Shown here piece after piece: positions 4,309 to 6,828 of a stretch of 6,828 bases of DNA. Made by a program: the position numbers and the translations under genes. This DNA is from an uncultured bacterium (lineage in GTDB: Bacteria; Actinomycetota; Coriobacteriia; Coriobacteriales; Coriobacteriaceae). Position 1 is the first letter of the stretch. Each line of letters begins with the position of its first letter. The stretch covers positions 1 to 6,828 of the forward strand of contig CAJMPK010000080.1 in assembly GCA_905215205.1 (NCBI GenBank), given 5' to 3'. The notes under the pieces were generated by a model. That model did no database searches, had not been told where the DNA came from, and saw nothing but the letters and a program-made list of their open reading frames with translations.

Positions 4309-6828
4309 CTATTTACGACCGAACTTGATTTTGATTGCACGCTTTAAAGCATACTTGCCCAGGCTTGGGAGCTTTTGCTCGTATTTGACCATCGTGGAGC
4401 ACTCGGGGCGGTCGCGATCCAGATGGATGGCGTCGAACGCGCACTTGGTGGTGCACAGGCCGCAGCCGATACACTTGTTGGGGTCGACGATCGAAGCACC
4501 GCAACCCAGGCAACGGGCGGTCTCGGCGCGCACCTGCTCCTCGGTAAAGGTCTCGACGTACTCGCTAAAGGGCGCAGCCTTCTCGCGCTCGCGGTCGACA
4601 TGTGCCACCTCGCGGCTCGCGTTGTCGTAGCTCTCGATCACGACATCGTCGCGGTCGAGCGCGGTGTAGTGGCGCTGATTGCGACCGATAGTGAGCGTGG
4701 ATCCCGGCTGCACAAAGCGATGGATGGAGACGGCGGCCTCGTGACCGGCGGCGATGGCGTCGATGGCAAAGCTCGGACCGGTGTAGACGTCTCCGCCCAC
4801 AAAGATGTCGGGCTCGGCGGTCTGATAGGTCTGAGGATCGGCAAGGGCGCCCTGGCCGCGGCCAAGCTCCACCTTGGAGCCTGCCAGCAGATCGCCCCAC
4901 ACAATGGACTGGCCAATCGACATGACGACACGGTCGGCATCGACACGGCGCAGATCGTTCTCGTCGTACTCGGGTGCAAAACGGCCCTCGTCGTCAAAGA
5001 CACGCGTGCAGCGCTTGAAGGTGATACCGCACACACGACCGGCCTCGTCCAGGTGAACCTCCTTGGGGCCCCAACCGCAGCTGATGTGCGCGCCGTCCTC
5101 GATGGCCTCGCGACGCTCTTCCTCGCTGGCGGGCATCTGGGCCTCGCTCTCCAGGCAGAACATCTCAACGTGCTCGGAGCCCAGGCGGCAGGCGTTGCGC
5201 GCGACATCGATAGCCACGTTGCCGCCACCCACCACGATGGTGCGGCCGGGCAGCGCGTCAATCTTGCCGCTGTTGACCTCGCGCAAGAAGTCGACGGCCA
5301 CGGTCACGTCCTCGGCGTCCTCGCCCGGAATACCGGCAAGGCGACCGCCCTGGCAGCCAATGGCCACGTAGAAGGCCTTAAAGCCCTGTTCGCGCAGCTC
5401 GTCAAGCGTCACATCGCGACCGACCTCCACACCATAGCGGAACTCGGCGCCCATCAGGCGAATGATCTCGACCTCGGCCTCGATGACGTCCTTCTGCAGC
5501 TTAAAGCTGGGAATACCGTAGGTGAGCATACCGCCCGGGCGCTCGTTCTTCTCGAACACGACGGGCTTGTAGCCCTTCTCGGCCAGATAGAAAGCACAGG
5601 ACAGACCGGCCGGACCGGCACCGATGATGGCGATCTTCTGATCGAAGCCGCCAGCACGCGTCGGCGTCACCACGGGCGGGACATAGCGGGTCGCGGCATC
5701 AAGATCGCGCTGGGCGATAAACTTCTTGACCTCGTCGATAGCCACGGCGGCGTCCACACGGCCGCGGGTGCAAGCATCCTCACAGCGGCGGTTGCACACG
5801 CGGCCGCAGATAGCGGGCAGCGGGTTCTCGCGCTTGATGAGCGCCAGCGCCTCGTCATAGCGGCCCTGCGCCGCAAGCTTTAAGTAGCCCTGAACGGCAA
5901 CGTGCGCGGGGCAGGCCGTCTTGCAGGGCGCGGTGCCGGACTCGTGCGTCTCGATACGGTTATCGTTGCGGTAGTTGGGCGACCACTTGGTGTGGTCCCA
6001 CTTGGTGACATCGGGCAGCTCCTGGCGCGGATACTCGGGCACCTGTCCGCCGGCCTTTTTGCTGCAGAGCTTCTGGCCCAGCTTGGCGGCGCCGGCCGGA
6101 CACACCTCAACGCAGCGACCGCAAGCCACGCACTTGTCCTTCTCGACCTTGGCGACATAGGCCGAGCGCGACAGGTTGGGCGTGTTGAACAGCTGCGAGG
6201 TGCGCAGGGCATAGCACACGTTGACGTTGCAGTTGCAGATGGCGAAGATCTTGTTCTCGCCGTCGATATTGGTGATCTGGTGCACAAAGCCGTTGTCCTC
6301 GGCCTGGCGCAGGATGTCGTAGACCTCGTCGCGCGTTACATAATGGCCGCGGTCGGTCTCGACCACATAGTCGGCCATATCGCCCACGGCAATGCACCAG
6401 TCGGCGGGGTCGTCGGCGCAGCCCTCACCCATCACGCGACGGCTCGCGCGGCAGCTGCAGGTGCTGGCGGCATATTTGCCATCATATTTGTCGAGCCAAT
6501 GCTCGATATGCTCGATCGGCACCGAGGTGCTCGCGGCATCGATGGCCTTCTCGACCGGAATGACATGCATGCCGATGCCGGCACCGCCGGGCGGCACCAT
6601 CGGCGTGGCCTTGGACAGCGGGCCCTTGGATGCCTGTTCAAAGAACTTGGCGTAGACCGGGTGCTCCTCGAGCTGGCTCACGCGCATGTTGAGGAACTCG
6701 GCAGAACCCGGCACCAGCATGGGCAGCACCCATTGCTTGGCGCGCTCGGGGTTTTCCCAGTTGTACTCGAGTAGGCCCGTGTAGCTCATATCGTCGAGCA
6801 TCTTCTCGATCTGGGTCTCGGGCATGCC
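4309..6828 (-). CDS. Multi-cluster Fe-S, FAD-dependent NAD(P)H oxidoreductase (GltD-like core), 5'-truncated
   Basis: At least 838 residues are visible, numbered from the Met at 6825. The frame stays open to the window edge, and relatives I recall have more N-terminal sequence, so the true start is probably outside.

Domains in order: a cysteine-rich region with TCSCR (C123, C125), C136, C144 and CNCNVNVC (C197, C199, C204). A ferredoxin motif CVACGRCVEVCP (C232, C235, C238, C242). A GltD/DPD-type Fe-S domain (C301, C305, C340, C344, C348, C352). The FAD fold with IIGAGPAGLS (400-409), the NAD(P)H site VVGGGNVAID (531-540), and the closing FAD motif DIFVGGDVYTGPSFAIDAIA (673-692). A C-terminal cluster with C772, C775 and CIGCGLCTTKCA (785-796). 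The end is basic.

The layout implies a soluble enzyme moving electrons between NAD(P)H, FAD and a low-potential Fe-S carrier, like the GltD/NfnB/SudA relatives. The partner and substrate are unknown. No glutamate synthase large subunit is adjacent, so calling it gltD would be wrong. Confidence 0.87.
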   Translation of the reverse strand, partial: GMPETQIEKMLDDMSYTGLLEYNWENPERAKQWVLPMLVPGSAEFLNMRVSQLEEHPVYAKFFEQASKGPLSKATPMVPPGGAGIGMHVIPVEKAIDAASTSVPIEHIEHWLDKYDGKYAASTCSCRASRRVMGEGCADDPADWCIAVGDMADYVVETDRGHYVTRDEVYDILRQAEDNGFVHQITNIDGENKIFAICNCNVNVCYALRTSQLFNTPNLSRSAYVAKVEKDKCVACGRCVEVCPAGAAKLGQKLCSKKAGGQVPEYPRQELPDVTKWDHTKWSPNYRNDNRIETHESGTAPCKTACPAHVAVQGYLKLAAQGRYDEALALIKRENPLPAICGRVCNRRCEDACTRGRVDAAVAIDEVKKFIAQRDLDAATRYVPPVVTPTRAGGFDQKIAIIGAGPAGLSCAFYLAEKGYKPVVFEKNERPGGMLTYGIPSFKLQKDVIEAEVEIIRLMGAEFRYGVEVGRDVTLDELREQGFKAFYVAIGCQGGRLAGIPGEDAEDVTVAVDFLREVNSGKIDALPGRTIVVGGGNVAIDVARNACRLGSEHVEMFCLESEAQMPASEEERREAIEDGAHISCGWGPKEVHLDEAGRVCGITFKRCTRVFDDEGRFAPEYDENDLRRVDADRVVMSIGQSIVWGDLLAGSKVELGRGQGALADPQTYQTAEPDIFVGGDVYTGPSFAIDAIAAGHEAAVSIHRFVQPGSTLTIGRNQRHYTALDRDDVVIESYDNASREVAHVDREREKAAPFSEYVETFTEEQVRAETARCLGCGASIVDPNKCIGCGLCTTKCAFDAIHLDRDRPECSTMVKYEQKLPSLGKYALKRAIKIKFGRK

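Noticed and set aside
4375..6774. Long plus-strand frames opposite the flavoprotein (4375-5883 and 5902-6774)
   Set aside because: The minus strand encodes clear Fe-S and FAD motifs throughout. The opposite frames have no recognisable domains and are codon-bias shadows.

Overview
The window looks like chromosomal DNA from a GC-rich, anaerobic, sugar-fermenting bacterium. A gut actinobacterium of the Coriobacteriia (Collinsella-like) is my best guess. It rests on GC-rich coding DNA with AT-rich spacers, a Gram-positive-style mannose PTS operon ending in manO, and a very Fe-S-rich flavoprotein beside a hydrogenase nickel chaperone gene. No rRNA or other marker is present, so the taxonomy is inference. 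All six supported genes lie on the minus strand, so they are transcribed from high to low coordinates.

Right half (4309-6828, then 3784-4212): a large, 5'-truncated FAD/NAD(P)H oxidoreductase with several Fe-S cluster motifs and a GltD-type flavin core, followed after 96 nt by hypA, a nickel-insertion chaperone for [NiFe] hydrogenase. hypA starts at TTG and has an acidic C-terminal tail. Each gene is followed by a perfect GC-rich hairpin (4258-4293 and 3706-3772).

Middle (3379-3705): an AT-rich regulatory spacer upstream of the PTS operon. It holds a TATAAT promoter candidate with a weak -35, a second -10-like copy 23 nt downstream, two copies of a 12-bp box centred on GTTTAAAC, and a leader segment able to pair with the Shine-Dalgarno (SD) sequence of the first PTS gene.

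Left half (96-3378): a mannose-family phosphotransferase operon, IIAB - IIC - IID - manO. Phosphate passes from PEP through EI and HPr (not in the window) to a IIA histidine, then a IIB histidine, then to sugar carried by the IIC/IID membrane pair. The three PTS genes are spaced by 16-18 nt. manO is set apart by a terminator-like hairpin (511-558) and is probably expressed at a lower, read-through level.

The left end (1-100) has no identified gene. It carries a nested palindrome (41-100) that contains the manO stop codon and may separate manO from a convergent plus-strand gene ending near base 28.

The genes themselves belong to known families. The less ordinary material is in the spacers: a different strong inverted repeat after almost every transcription unit, and a PTS leader with possible translational control. 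I found no CRISPR array, insertion sequence, tRNA or rRNA, and nothing that clearly amounts to a new defence or mobile system.
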